Below are positions 42,228 to 51,888 of a stretch of 64,000 nucleotides of DNA, in pieces. Under the pieces are notes generated by a model. It had not been told where the DNA came from, did no database searches, and saw only the letters and a list, made by a program, of their open reading frames with translations. The position numbers and the translations under genes are program-made. This DNA is from an uncultured Planctomycetales bacterium (GTDB lineage Bacteria > Planctomycetota > Planctomycetia > Pirellulales > Thermoguttaceae). The DNA lies in the NCBI GenBank assembly GCA_937889015.1, contig CALARR010000361.1:1-64000 (forward strand), read 5' to 3'. Numbering within the stretch: the first letter of the stretch is position 1; each line of letters starts with the position of its first letter.

Positions 42228-45104
42228 ATGCCTGGCATTCAGCATATTTCGCTCCGCGGGGTTGCGGTCCACAACCTGCAGGACGTGGATCTCGACATCC
42301 CGCATCGCAAGCTGGTCATTTTTTGCGGGGTGAGCGGAAGCGGGAAGAGCAGCCTCGCCCTGGACACCCTCTATGCCGAGGGACAGCGGCGCTACATCGA
42401 GAGTTTCTCGGCCTATACACGGCAGTTCCTGGAGCGTCTGGAGAAGCCGGAAGCCGAACGCATCGACGGGATTCCGCCGGCGATCGCCGTGACCGGCAAA
42501 ACGACCAGCCGCTCCAGCCGCTCGACAGTGGGCACGGCCACCGAGACGGCCGACTACCTGCGATTGCTGTTTTCCAAGATCGGGCAGGTCTTCTGCCAGG
42601 GATGCGGACGCGAGGTCCGCCGCGATAGTCCGGAAAGTGCGGCCCGGATGCTGGCCGCAGTGGCTCCCGGCACGCGGTACATGGTCGCCTTTCCCTGGGC
42701 GCCTCCCAACGGCGACGATCCGGCGTCGAATGCGGCGGCCCTCAAAGAGGACGGATTCGTGCGCGTGATTGCCGGTGGCCGGACCGTGGATCTGAGCAGC
42801 GAACCGTTGCCGGCTTCCGGTGCTCCCGGCACCGGTGCAAGCCATGCCAACGGCAATGGCAATGGCACGATCTACGTCCTGGTCGACCGACTGGTGGCCG
42901 GGGATACGAGTGCCCAACGCGTGCGCGACTCGCTAGAGACGGCCTTCACCAAAGGGCGCGGCCGCTGCCATGTCTTCGTGGCCGACGGCCAGGAGGCAAC
43001 GACGTCCGGAGCAGATCGCACGGTCGTCGAGATCGACCAGCGGCGCTGGCGGCGCGTGGGGTTCAGTACGCAACTGGCCTGCGCCGATTGCGCGCGCGAG
43101 TATCCCCAGCCGGAGCCGCGCTTGTACAGTTTCAATAGTCCCCTGGGCGCCTGTCCCGAGTGTGAAGGTTTCGGGAACATCATCGACACCGACATGGACC
43201 TGGTGGTGCCCGATCGGAACAAGACGCTCAAGGAAGGGGCGATCGCTCCCTGGAACAGTCCGGCCTACGAGCATGAGCTGCAGGAACTGCTGGCCCTGGC
43301 TCCGGACTACCAGATTCCGGTGGACGTGCCATTCTCCCGGCTCGAGCCGCGCCATCTGGACCTGATTGTCCACGGGGTGCCGGAGCGGAAGTTCGGCGGG
43401 TTGGACGGCTTTTTCGCTTGGCTGGAGCGGCGCAAGTACAAGATGCACATCCGGGTGTTTCTGAGCCGTTGGCGCAGCTATCGCCCCTGCGCGGTCTGCC
43501 AGGGCTCGCGGCTGCGCGTCGAGGCCTTGGCCACACAAATCGGCGGGCGCAACATCGCCCAATTGTGCGCGATGAAGGTCGCCGACGCGGCCGAGTTCTT
43601 CCGCAACTTGCCCCTCAACGACTGGCAGCGCCAGGTGGGGCGGATGATGTTCGACCAGGTCCGGGCGAGGCTGGAGTACCTGGAGCGCGTGGGATTGGGC
43701 TACCTTTCTCTGGACCGCACATTGCGCACGCTCAGCGGCGGCGAGGCACGACGCGTGGCCCTGACCGGGGCCCTCGGCTCCAGCCTGGTGAACATGCTCT
43801 ACGTGCTGGATGAGCCCTCGGTGGGCCTGCATCCGCGCGACGTGAACCGGCTGATCGGCGCGATCCTCGACCTGCGCAACCGGGGGAACTCGGTGATCGT
43901 CGTCGAGCACGAGGAAGCCATCATCCGTGCCGGCGACCAGGTGATCGAGGTTGGACCGGGCGCCGGCGAACGCGGCGGACGGATCGTCTTCCAGGGCACT
44001 CCGGCGGAAATGGAACAGTCGACCGAGAGCTTGACCGGCGACTACCTGGCCGGCCGGCGCGGCATCGCCGCCGGCAGCCGCCGCCGCGCCCCCAGCCATG
44101 GCTGGATCCGCCTGGCCGGCGCGCGTGGCAACAATCTCAAGAACGTGACGGTCGAGTTTCCGCTGGGCGTCTTGTGCCTGGTGACCGGCGTGAGCGGGTC
44201 GGGCAAGAGCACCCTGGTGCAGGACACGCTCTATCCGGCCCTGTGCCGCCGCCTGCACAAAGAAGCCCCGAAACCCGCCGAGTGCGACGACGTGTTTGGC
44301 GACGGCCAGATCGACGACGTGATCATGGTCGATCAGAGCCCCATCGGCCGCTCGCCGCGTTCCAACCCGGTGACCTACCTGAAGGCCTTCGACGAGATCC
44401 GCAACGTGTTTGCTGAGACGGTCGAGGCGCGCACGCGCGGCTACTCGGCCAGCCATTTCAGCTTCAACGTGGACGGCGGACGCTGCAGCCGGTGCGAAGG
44501 CGAAGGTTATCTGCAGGTGGACATGCAATTCCTGGCCGACGTCTTCATGCGCTGCAGCCAGTGCAACGGCACGCGCTACCGCGACGAGATCCTGGACGTC
44601 ACCTATCGCGGCCGGAATATCGCCGAAGTGCTGGAGATGACGGTGCGCGAGGCCTTCACCTTCTTCCGCGGGCAGCCCAAGGTCCAGGCCCGGCTGAAAC
44701 GCCTGATCGACGTGGGGCTGGACTATGTGCGCCTGGGGCAACCGGCCAACACGCTCTCTGGCGGCGAGGCCCAACGCCTGAAACTGGCCGGCTATATGTC
44801 CACGGCCAAGCGCGGCCGCTGCCTGTTCATTCTGGACGAACCGACCACCGGCCTGCACTTCTCCGACATCGTGCAACTACTGGACTGTTTCGACGCCCTG
44901 CTGGCGGTGGGCCACTCGCTGATCGTGGTCGAGCACAACCTGCAGGTGATGAAGGCCGCCGACTACATCCTGGACCTGGGGCCCGGCGCGGCCGAGGAAG
45001 GGGGACAACTGGTCGCGAAAGGCACGCCGGAAATGGTCGCACGCAACGCAGCCTCGATCACCGGCCAGCACCTGGCCGAATTACTCAAGGAAGATAGTGA
45101 GTGA
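42228..45104 (+). CDS. uvrA: UvrABC excinuclease subunit A
   Basis: UvrA is the dimeric ATPase that finds bulky DNA lesions and loads UvrB. The 958-residue protein has two ABC modules: Walker A FCGVSGSGKSSLALDTL and VTGVSGSGKSTLVQDTL, signatures LSGGEARRVALTGALG and LSGGEAQRLKLAGYM, Walker B LYVLDEPSVGLHP and LFILDEPTTGLHF. Zinc sites are CADC...CPEC (around residues 285-315) and CSRC...CSQC in the second half. The region between the first Walker A and the signature holds the UvrB-binding domain and has a Gly/Asn-rich loop (SHANGNGNGT) not usual in homologues. ATG 42228 lies 12 residues before the first conserved strand. The 366-bp gap from murD shows no other gene. Confidence 0.93.
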   Translation: MPGIQHISLRGVAVHNLQDVDLDIPHRKLVIFCGVSGSGKSSLALDTLYAEGQRRYIESFSAYTRQFLERLEKPEAERIDGIPPAIAVTGKTTSRSSRSTVGTATETADYLRLLFSKIGQVFCQGCGREVRRDSPESAARMLAAVAPGTRYMVAFPWAPPNGDDPASNAAALKEDGFVRVIAGGRTVDLSSEPLPASGAPGTGASHANGNGNGTIYVLVDRLVAGDTSAQRVRDSLETAFTKGRGRCHVFVADGQEATTSGADRTVVEIDQRRWRRVGFSTQLACADCAREYPQPEPRLYSFNSPLGACPECEGFGNIIDTDMDLVVPDRNKTLKEGAIAPWNSPAYEHELQELLALAPDYQIPVDVPFSRLEPRHLDLIVHGVPERKFGGLDGFFAWLERRKYKMHIRVFLSRWRSYRPCAVCQGSRLRVEALATQIGGRNIAQLCAMKVADAAEFFRNLPLNDWQRQVGRMMFDQVRARLEYLERVGLGYLSLDRTLRTLSGGEARRVALTGALGSSLVNMLYVLDEPSVGLHPRDVNRLIGAILDLRNRGNSVIVVEHEEAIIRAGDQVIEVGPGAGERGGRIVFQGTPAEMEQSTESLTGDYLAGRRGIAAGSRRRAPSHGWIRLAGARGNNLKNVTVEFPLGVLCLVTGVSGSGKSTLVQDTLYPALCRRLHKEAPKPAECDDVFGDGQIDDVIMVDQSPIGRSPRSNPVTYLKAFDEIRNVFAETVEARTRGYSASHFSFNVDGGRCSRCEGEGYLQVDMQFLADVFMRCSQCNGTRYRDEILDVTYRGRNIAEVLEMTVREAFTFFRGQPKVQARLKRLIDVGLDYVRLGQPANTLSGGEAQRLKLAGYMSTAKRGRCLFILDEPTTGLHFSDIVQLLDCFDALLAVGHSLIVVEHNLQVMKAADYILDLGPGAAEEGGQLVAKGTPEMVARNAASITGQHLAELLKEDSE

Positions 45105-45217
45105 TGCGCGGGGTGCGCTACCGCTCGATTGGCCGCGAGATACACACCACGGCTCCGGGTAGCTCGTCGTTCGCAATGAAAGAACGTATCCTCCTTCTGG
45201 GTTCGGACTTCCTCGCT

Positions 45218-45640
45218 CTATGCTTCCCTCTGCACCCGTTGATGAACGAGAAACGCCCTGACGCTTGGTGAAAGCATCAGAACGGACGATGTAGCGACAT
45301 TCATGACTATTGCGACAACGCCTGACGGAGTGAGTAGTGACAATGGCCCAGCGGCAAAGACGCTCAAGAAGCCCAGGACGACAAAGAGTATCACAGCCCA
45401 TCTATACCCTCTCCAAACGGCGTACCAAAGAACGTAGTGCAGGAGGTAGACGCACGCAAAACCTACGACGACTTTCCAAGGCACGTTGACGCCCTTGGCG
45501 ATCATAATCACATCCAGCAGCACGTCGCCTATCAAGAGCATCGCCAGAAGCACTCGGCCATGGTGGACACGCAAGTCCTGAACTGGAGCGGGCCGGTCGA
45601 CCACAGAAGACCGAGGCGATTCGTAGGGGTTCTGGAACAT
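45218..45640 (-). CDS. Small four-helix membrane protein (NPYESP motif)
   Basis: From ATG 45640 the 140-residue product begins MFQNPYESPRSS. The NPYESP/NPYxSP start is a hallmark of many small membrane proteins of planctomycetes. Four hydrophobic segments follow (about residues 30-48, 55-72, 78-98 and 103-122), with a basic C-terminus. No catalytic motif or known domain is visible. It lies between uvrA and the CocE-type hydrolase and points away from uvrA. Function unknown. Confidence 0.65.
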   Translation of the reverse strand: MFQNPYESPRSSVVDRPAPVQDLRVHHGRVLLAMLLIGDVLLDVIMIAKGVNVPWKVVVGFACVYLLHYVLWYAVWRGYRWAVILFVVLGFLSVFAAGPLSLLTPSGVVAIVMNVATSSVLMLSPSVRAFLVHQRVQREA

Positions 45641-45776
45641 GCTGCACCAATAGCACAGGTGACTTGGTGAGCTGTCTCTTGTCCCGGAGGCAGCCATCGC
45701 GAGTTCTGCTTGTCCGTATAGTCACAACGCTGTCATTGTCGCATCGTACGGGAGCTGCACGCGTGTCCCCCGGCCC

Positions 45777-47666
45777 TCACGGCGATGCTCTCGTCGCCGG
45801 GACCAGCGGTAGCACGATTTGCGACGGGTGCGTTGCGTCGTGGTGGACCGTGTTCGTGGCCGTGACCATGCGCCGGTAGTCTTGGGCCGGCTCGCCCGTG
45901 TTCGGATTCACGTCAAACCGCGGAAAATTGCTGCTCGACACATCGACCCGGATGCGGTGCCCCTTCTTGAACACATTGCAGCAGGGGTCGAGCTTGATGT
46001 TGAACTGGCACACTTCGCCGGGCGTGAACAACTTCTCTTCCTTGTCCGACTGGCGGTATCGGGCTCGCAGGATGCCATCGCCGAGGATCAGGTCGAACCC
46101 GGCCGGGAAGTCGCCGCTGGACGGATACACGTCGATGAGCTTGGCCGTGAAATCGGTGTCCACGGCCGACGACGAGGCCCACAACTTCACGCAAATCGGG
46201 CCAACCACTTCGGTATCGGCTTCCAGCGGCGGGGTCATGAACACCAGGACGTCGTTTCGGGCCGACAGCGGCAGCGGCACCGGCCAGCTCCAAGTGTGCT
46301 CGCCGCCCCATTGATTCCAGGCCCCGTCGACCATGATCTTCTTGGAGCCCACCGTGCAGCCGCCCACCGTCGGCACCGGGTTGCGCGGATCGAACTCGAA
46401 GCTGGTCGACGACTGCGGCGCGGTCGGCGTCTGACGGGCCAGGCCGCCACCGGGCTGGAAAAAGAAGCTGGTGGGCACGGCCCGGGCCAAGGGATACTCG
46501 GCCTCGTCGCGCCAGGCGCCGCCGTGGTACAGAAGTCCCGCTTCCGTCTTGTGTCCGTCGCCGGTGCCCATGACGAAGATCCGCACGGGCGTGCGGAAGG
46601 GGACCTTCCGGTCGAATCCGGATGGGTCGTCCTTCAGCCACCGGTCGAACCAGGCGCGGTGCATGGCGACCGAATCGACCACGGCGTCCGGGCCAAAATC
46701 GACCTGGCCGTGCGATCGGCCGTTGGCGCAGTGCAGCCAGGGGCCCATGATCATGTGGACTGGACCGCCGATCGTTCGTTTCAGGGCCATGTAGGTTTCG
46801 GTCGTACTGCTGCTGAACAGGTCGTACCAACCACCGACCATGAAGACGGGAAGGTCCTTGTGCTCGGCGGCGTAGTCGACGATGTTGCTGAACCGCCAGA
46901 ACTCGTCGTTGCGGCGATGCCGCATCATGTCCAGCAGCATGCTCTCGTATTCTGGAGCGACGCGCAGCGGCGTGAGCCCCTCGCGCAGCGGCAGGTTGCG
47001 CAGGTAGTGTTGCCAGTCCCTGGCCTGCTGGAGCAGGACCTCTTTGGTGGCCGGGTCGCGTGCCTGACTGCTGCCGCGAGCCACGTTGCGGATGATCCAA
47101 TTCCACACGCGCAGGCGGAAGGCGCCGCCGTAGATCGTGGAGCCGCCGCCATGGTTGATGGAGGGATTCGAGGGGATGATGGTCGTGAGGTGCGGCGGTT
47201 TGGCCATGGCCGCCAGGTGCTGGGTGGCGCCGACATAGGAGCAGCCCAGCATGCCGATCTTGCCGTTGGACCAGGCTTGAGCGGCGATCCATTCCACGGC
47301 GTCGTAACCGTCCTGCCGGTCGTCGGTCATCCAGTGCCAGGTGCCTTCGGAGCCGCCGCGTCCGCGCGTGTCTTGTTGGACCACCACGTAGCCGTGGGGC
47401 ACGTAGCTCTTGGCAGCCGCGCCCGACTTGCCGTAGGGCGTGCGGCTGAGCACGACAGGCCAGCGGCCTTCGACGGGCGCGCCTTTCTGAGCGGGGACGT
47501 AGATATCGGTGGCCAATCGCACGCCGTCGCGCATGGGGACCATCACCTCCTTATGTGCTAGCACTTCGTATTTCGGCTGTTGGCCCCAGCCCTGGCCGGC
47601 ACTCAGAGCGCACACGACGGCGAATACCGATGCCCAAGTTCGGCCGCAAAGCAAGCGTACGTTCAT
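45777..47666 (-). CDS. Exported CocE/NonD-family alpha/beta hydrolase
   Basis: From ATG 47666 the 629-residue protein has a signal peptide (MNVRLLCGRTWASVFAVVCALSAGQGWG). The S15/X-Pro dipeptidyl-peptidase-like catalytic domain shows VPMRDGVRLATDIYVP, QDTRGRGGSEGTWH and the nucleophile elbow IGMLGCSYVGATQ (GxSYxG). FMVGGWYDLF holds the likely Asp, and PWLHCANG the likely His. The C-terminal half is the jelly-roll domain PepX_C (ending FPRFDVNPNTGE). CocE-family members hydrolyse esters or acyl-amides, including beta-lactam acyl side chains and cocaine esters; the natural substrate is unknown. The frame extends upstream to 48077 but without similarity. Confidence 0.88.
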   Translation of the reverse strand: MNVRLLCGRTWASVFAVVCALSAGQGWGQQPKYEVLAHKEVMVPMRDGVRLATDIYVPAQKGAPVEGRWPVVLSRTPYGKSGAAAKSYVPHGYVVVQQDTRGRGGSEGTWHWMTDDRQDGYDAVEWIAAQAWSNGKIGMLGCSYVGATQHLAAMAKPPHLTTIIPSNPSINHGGGSTIYGGAFRLRVWNWIIRNVARGSSQARDPATKEVLLQQARDWQHYLRNLPLREGLTPLRVAPEYESMLLDMMRHRRNDEFWRFSNIVDYAAEHKDLPVFMVGGWYDLFSSSTTETYMALKRTIGGPVHMIMGPWLHCANGRSHGQVDFGPDAVVDSVAMHRAWFDRWLKDDPSGFDRKVPFRTPVRIFVMGTGDGHKTEAGLLYHGGAWRDEAEYPLARAVPTSFFFQPGGGLARQTPTAPQSSTSFEFDPRNPVPTVGGCTVGSKKIMVDGAWNQWGGEHTWSWPVPLPLSARNDVLVFMTPPLEADTEVVGPICVKLWASSSAVDTDFTAKLIDVYPSSGDFPAGFDLILGDGILRARYRQSDKEEKLFTPGEVCQFNIKLDPCCNVFKKGHRIRVDVSSSNFPRFDVNPNTGEPAQDYRRMVTATNTVHHDATHPSQIVLPLVPATRASP

Positions 47667-47975
47667 GAGGCTTTCTCTCCTTCGCCACCAAGATAGTCGA
47701 AGCCAGGAGCCGAAGCAAACTGCGGCGCGGGCCGCCGTCTCGTCATGCGGGAATCGCTTCGCCGGACCATCCCCACTCGTCACCTCCGCGCAACCTGTTC
47801 TTCCTGGCCGTGGTGCTCTTTCACGGATTTCGCCGCCTAATGCCACCGTACTGAATCGAAGGCCGGTGGCCTTCCGCGCATCTCCTGTCCGGGGCTTATC
47901 CCTAGCTTCCGCTCCTGTCTCTACAGGAAAGCCGAGAAGCGGACCTGTCGTGAAGACGGCCAAGAACAAACACAA

Positions 47976-48011
47976 GGGGCGTCGCGGAACCACCTGGTCC
48001 CGCGACGCCCC
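47976..48011 (-). terminator. Rho-independent terminator of ppdK
   Basis: GGGGCGTCGCGG (47976-47987) and CCGCGACGCCCC (48000-48011) form a perfect 12-bp stem with a 12-base loop, about 90 bases after the ppdK stop. On the minus strand it is followed by TTGTGTTTGTTCTTGG, a T-rich tail. The rest of the 432-bp gap to the hydrolase gene shows no gene. Confidence 0.85.
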
Positions 48012-48098
48012 GTCGAAAGTCTTGCCGATGCGAGATCGTGCCTGCCGCAGGTCGGCCAGAGGCCCTGCCTGGGGCATCTCACGATCGCACCGCCGCCC

Positions 48099-50825
48099 TT
48101 ACTTCTTCATTGCAGCCTGGGCAGCGGCCAGACGCGCGATCGGAACACGGTAGGGAGAGCAGCTCACGTAGTTCAGGCCGGCCTTGGCGCAGAACTCGAC
48201 CGAGGCCGGATCCCCCCCCTGCTCGCCGCAGATGCCGATCTTCAACTCGCCCCGCGTCTTCCGGCCCTTGTCCACGGCCATCTGGATCAACTGCCCAATG
48301 CCCTCCTGGTCGATCGTCTGGAACGGGTCGGCCTTGAGGATCTTCTTGCTGAGATACTCCGGCAGGAAGCCGCCGATGTCGTCGCGGCTGAAGCCAAAGC
48401 CCATCTGCGTCAGATCGTTGGTGCCGAAGGAGAAGAACTGGGCCGTCTTGGCCATCTTGTCGGCCAGCAGGCAGGCGCGCGGGATCTCGATCATCGTGCC
48501 GTAGGGAACCGTGACCTCCACGCCCGACGCTTTCGCGACTTCCTTCTGCACGCGATCGAAGATCACCTTGGTGGCGTCCAGTTCGGCCACGTCGCAGGTC
48601 ACGGGGACCATCAACTCGGGCTTGGGCGACTTGCCGGCCTTCTTCAGCTCGGCGGCCGCCTCGAAGATGGCGCGGATCTGCATCTCGGTCACCTCGGGAT
48701 AGGTGATACCCAGACGCACGCCGCGGTGGCCCATCATGGGATTGGTTTCGTGCAGTTGCTCGCCGCGGCGCTTGATGTCAGCCACGGTGATACCCAAGGC
48801 CTTGGCCAATTCGGCCTGCGCCGTCTCGTGCTGGGGCACGAATTCGTGCAAGGGCGGGTCCAGCAGCCGGATGGTGACCGGCAGGCCGTCCATCGCCTCG
48901 ATCGTGGCCTTGATGTCCCGCTTAACGAACTTGGCCAGTTCGTCCACGGCCTTCTTGCGCTCCTCGACCGTGGCCGAGAGGATCATCTTCCGCAGCACGA
49001 ACAAGGGCTCGTCCGAGCCTTCGCCGTAGAACATGTGTTCCGTGCGGAACAGGCCAATGCCTTCGGCGCCGAAGTCGCGTGCCACCTTGGCGTCGGCCGG
49101 GGTGTCCGCGTTGGTCCGCACGCCCAGCTTGCGGAACTTGTCCACGAGCTGCATGAAAGCGCCGAAACGCGGGTTCTCGGTGGCGTCCATCATCTTCACG
49201 GCGCCCGCGTAGACCTTGCCCTTAGTGCCGTTGAGGGTCAGGACATCGCCTTCTTGGAAAGTCTTGCCGCCCACGATCAGCGTCTTCTTGTGGGCGTCGA
49301 TCTTCATCTCGCCGGCGCCGACGATGCAGCACTTGCCCCAGCCGCGCGCCACCAGGGCCGCATGGCTGGTCATACCGCCACGGGCGGTGAGGATGCCCTG
49401 GGCCGCACGCATGCCTTCGACGTCTTCAGGGTTGGTCTCTTCGCGAACTAAGAGGACCTTCTTGCCTTGGGCCGTCTGGTCCACCGCGTCCTGCGAGGTG
49501 AAGACGATCTGGCCCACCGCGCCGCCGGGACCGGCCGGCAGACCGCTGGTGATGGCCTTGTGGTTCTTCTCGTCGGTGGGGTCGACGATCGGGTGCAAGA
49601 GCTCGTCCAACTGGATCGGCTCGACGCGCATCACGGCCGTAGCTTCGTCGATGAAGGGCTTGCCATCAGGCGCCTTCTCGCTGAGCATGTCCATGGCCAT
49701 GTTCAAAGCGGCCGTGCCGGTGCGCTTGCCGTTGCGGCACTGCAGCATGTACAGGCGGCCTTCCTGAATCGTGAACTCGATGTCCTGCATGTCGCGGTAG
49801 TGCTCTTCCAGCCGCGTGCGGATGTCGTACAACTCCTTGTAGAGTTGGGGCATCTCGGTTTCCAGCGACGGCAGGTGCTTGTTCTGCTCGTTCTTAGTGG
49901 CCTCGTTCACTGGATTCGGAGTGCGGATGCCGGCCACGACGTCTTCGCCCTGGGCGTTGACCAGCCATTCACCGTAGAACTTGTTCTCGCCGGTGGCCGG
50001 GTTGCGGCTGAAGGCCACGCCGGTGGCCGAACTGGCGCCCATGTTGCCGAAGACCATCGCTTGGACGTTGGTGGCAGTGCCCCATTCATCGGGAATGCCT
50101 TCGATGCGGCGGTACGACACGGCGCGCTTGCCGTTCCAGCTCTTGAACACGGCGCCGGTGCCGCCCCAGAGCTGTTCCATCGGCTCGTCGGGGAACGGCT
50201 GTCCGAGGATTTCCTTGACCTTGGCCTTGAACTGCTCGCAGAGCAGCTTGAGATCGTCGGCCGTCATGTCGGTGTCCGACTTGTAGCCCTTGGTCTCCTT
50301 CAGATGATGCATGATCTTCTCGAGCTGCAACCGAATCCCTTTGCCTTCGGCCGGCTCGACGTCTTCGGCCTTCTCCATCACCACGTCGGAGTACATCATG
50401 ATCAAACGACGGTAGGCGTCGTAGACGAACCGCGGATTCTTGGTCTTCTCGATCATCCCCGGGATCGTGGCCGAGCAAAGGCCCACGTTGAGCACGGTTT
50501 CCATCATGCCAGGCATCGACTTGCGCGCGCCCGAACGGCAGCTCACCAAGAGCGGGTTCTTGGGATCGCCGTACTTCATCCCCATGTCGCTCTCGACCTT
50601 GGCCAAGGCCTCGGCGACCTGCTTCTTCACGTTGTCCGTGAATTTGCGACCTTCCTTGAGGTACACATTGCAGTACTCGGTGGTGAGGGTGAAGCCGGCC
50701 GGGACCGGGAGGCCAAGCTTGGCCATCTCGGCGAGGTTGGCACCCTTGCCACCCAGCAGGTTCTTCATCGAGGCGTCGCCTTCGGACCCCTTCGGGCCGA
50801 AGTAGTACACATACTTCTCTGCCAT
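48099..50825 (-). CDS. ppdK: Pyruvate, phosphate dikinase
   Basis: PPDK interconverts ATP, phosphate and pyruvate with AMP, PPi and PEP. The 908-residue protein has the N-terminal nucleotide-binding domain (FGPKGSEGDASMKNLLGGKG; CRSGARKSMPGMMETVLN), the phosphohistidine domain with His488 in GGMTSHAALVARGWGK, and the C-terminal PEP/pyruvate barrel (GIGLFRTEHMF, NPMMGHRGVRLGI, SFGTNDLTQMGFGFSRDD, ICGEQGGDP). Thr486, two residues before the His, is the residue regulated by phosphorylation in plant and some bacterial enzymes. AAGGAA lies before ATG 50825. A 12-bp palindrome 27 bases upstream could be an operator, and a strong terminator follows the gene. Confidence 0.97.
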   Translation of the reverse strand: MAEKYVYYFGPKGSEGDASMKNLLGGKGANLAEMAKLGLPVPAGFTLTTEYCNVYLKEGRKFTDNVKKQVAEALAKVESDMGMKYGDPKNPLLVSCRSGARKSMPGMMETVLNVGLCSATIPGMIEKTKNPRFVYDAYRRLIMMYSDVVMEKAEDVEPAEGKGIRLQLEKIMHHLKETKGYKSDTDMTADDLKLLCEQFKAKVKEILGQPFPDEPMEQLWGGTGAVFKSWNGKRAVSYRRIEGIPDEWGTATNVQAMVFGNMGASSATGVAFSRNPATGENKFYGEWLVNAQGEDVVAGIRTPNPVNEATKNEQNKHLPSLETEMPQLYKELYDIRTRLEEHYRDMQDIEFTIQEGRLYMLQCRNGKRTGTAALNMAMDMLSEKAPDGKPFIDEATAVMRVEPIQLDELLHPIVDPTDEKNHKAITSGLPAGPGGAVGQIVFTSQDAVDQTAQGKKVLLVREETNPEDVEGMRAAQGILTARGGMTSHAALVARGWGKCCIVGAGEMKIDAHKKTLIVGGKTFQEGDVLTLNGTKGKVYAGAVKMMDATENPRFGAFMQLVDKFRKLGVRTNADTPADAKVARDFGAEGIGLFRTEHMFYGEGSDEPLFVLRKMILSATVEERKKAVDELAKFVKRDIKATIEAMDGLPVTIRLLDPPLHEFVPQHETAQAELAKALGITVADIKRRGEQLHETNPMMGHRGVRLGITYPEVTEMQIRAIFEAAAELKKAGKSPKPELMVPVTCDVAELDATKVIFDRVQKEVAKASGVEVTVPYGTMIEIPRACLLADKMAKTAQFFSFGTNDLTQMGFGFSRDDIGGFLPEYLSKKILKADPFQTIDQEGIGQLIQMAVDKGRKTRGELKIGICGEQGGDPASVEFCAKAGLNYVSCSPYRVPIARLAAAQAAMKK

Positions 50826-51225
50826 GATCGATTCCTTGAGTTTCAGACGCGACTTACGTAAGTTTCAAAAGCCGGAAACCACCTCTATCGGGTGGAGCGA
50901 CCGGCACAACGAGCGGGCTGGATGCTTCGCGTAGCTATCGAAGAGAGGCGGCCGAGCGGATATAATCGCCAGACCCCTCCCCTGCCAGAAGCCGGTTGCA
51001 GCAAAACGGATCAGTGTATCCGGCTCAGGAGAAATCGTCAAGGAAACCCCCGTTCGTGCGTTTGTCTATTTACCCCACAGTGCGTGCGTTATCTAGCTCC
51101 TACGCCGATGACTCACGGTACCTGCCCTGATACGGAGGGCCGCGTTTCTGGGGGACCGCAAACGCTGGTCGATGTGTGGCCGTATGCCTGAATTGTCGCC
51201 GCAACTGGGCTAGAGTGAGCCGATC
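50826..51225. other. Divergent intergenic region ppdK / CPBP protease
   Basis: This 400-bp region holds the promoters of two divergent genes. Apart from the palindrome at 50852-50863 I see no gene and no clear terminator. Confidence 0.5.
50852..50863. promoter_or_regulatory. Perfect palindrome ACTTACGTAAGT upstream of ppdK
   Basis: This 12-bp perfect inverted repeat lies 27 bases before the ppdK start, where it would overlap the 5' leader or the promoter. It is a candidate binding site for a dimeric regulator. Confidence 0.45.
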
Positions 51226-51831
51226 ATGTCCGAAAGGCCGCCTGAGCCGCCACCCAACACGCTTATTGCGGCCGTTGCCTTTGAGGGGGGCATTGCCGTC
51301 CTTGCTGTCGTAGCCGGGTGGCTGATCGGACGTCGGCCGCTAGACGAAATGCACTTCGGGTTCCGGGACCTGCTGCTGGGACTTGCCGCCGGGTTGCCAC
51401 CGTTGCTGATCCTGGTGCCTTGTATCCGTTTTCCGGTGGGGCCGTTGCGCGAAATGCTTCGTGTGGTAGATGAATTGCTGACACCGCTGTTTCGTGGCTG
51501 CAACCTACTCGACTTCGCCGTCATCGCCGTGCTGGCCGGATTGGGCGAGGAAATGTTTTTCCGCAGCATCGTGCAGGAGGGCCTGGCCAGCCTGATGCCC
51601 GGCCCGGTCGCCGTTTGGATCGGGCTGAGCTTCTCGGCGATTCTCTTTGGGCTGGCTCACTGGGTCACTCCAGCCTATGGGGTGATTGCCGGCCTGATTG
51701 GCGCGTATCTAGGCGGGATCTGGCTCTGGTCTGGCAATCTGCTGGTGCCCATCGCAGCGCACGCCACCTACGACTTCCTGGCCCTGATCTACCTGGTCAA
51801 ACTGCGCCGGCCTCAGACGCAGAGTCCGTAG
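51226..51831 (+). CDS. CPBP-family intramembrane metalloprotease
   Basis: The 201-residue membrane protein has about six hydrophobic segments and the three motifs of the CPBP (Abi/CAAX-protease-like) family: EExxxR in GLGEEMFFRS, FxxxH in FGLAHW and the final H in AAHATYDF. These Glu and His residues form the intramembrane active site. Prokaryotic members are linked to processing of membrane peptides or to self-immunity; no bacteriocin genes are nearby, so the target is unknown. No strong ribosome-binding site is seen before ATG 51226. Confidence 0.88.
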   Translation: MSERPPEPPPNTLIAAVAFEGGIAVLAVVAGWLIGRRPLDEMHFGFRDLLLGLAAGLPPLLILVPCIRFPVGPLREMLRVVDELLTPLFRGCNLLDFAVIAVLAGLGEEMFFRSIVQEGLASLMPGPVAVWIGLSFSAILFGLAHWVTPAYGVIAGLIGAYLGGIWLWSGNLLVPIAAHATYDFLALIYLVKLRRPQTQSP

Positions 51832-51888
51832 GCCAAAGCCCGTTGCGCAAGGCATGTGAGCATCTTGCGCGACCCACGCGCAGCCGTG

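Noticed and set aside
42228..45104. UvrA2-type (class II) paralogue instead of UvrA
   Set aside because: The length and the presence of the UvrB-binding region between the first Walker A and signature favour normal UvrA.
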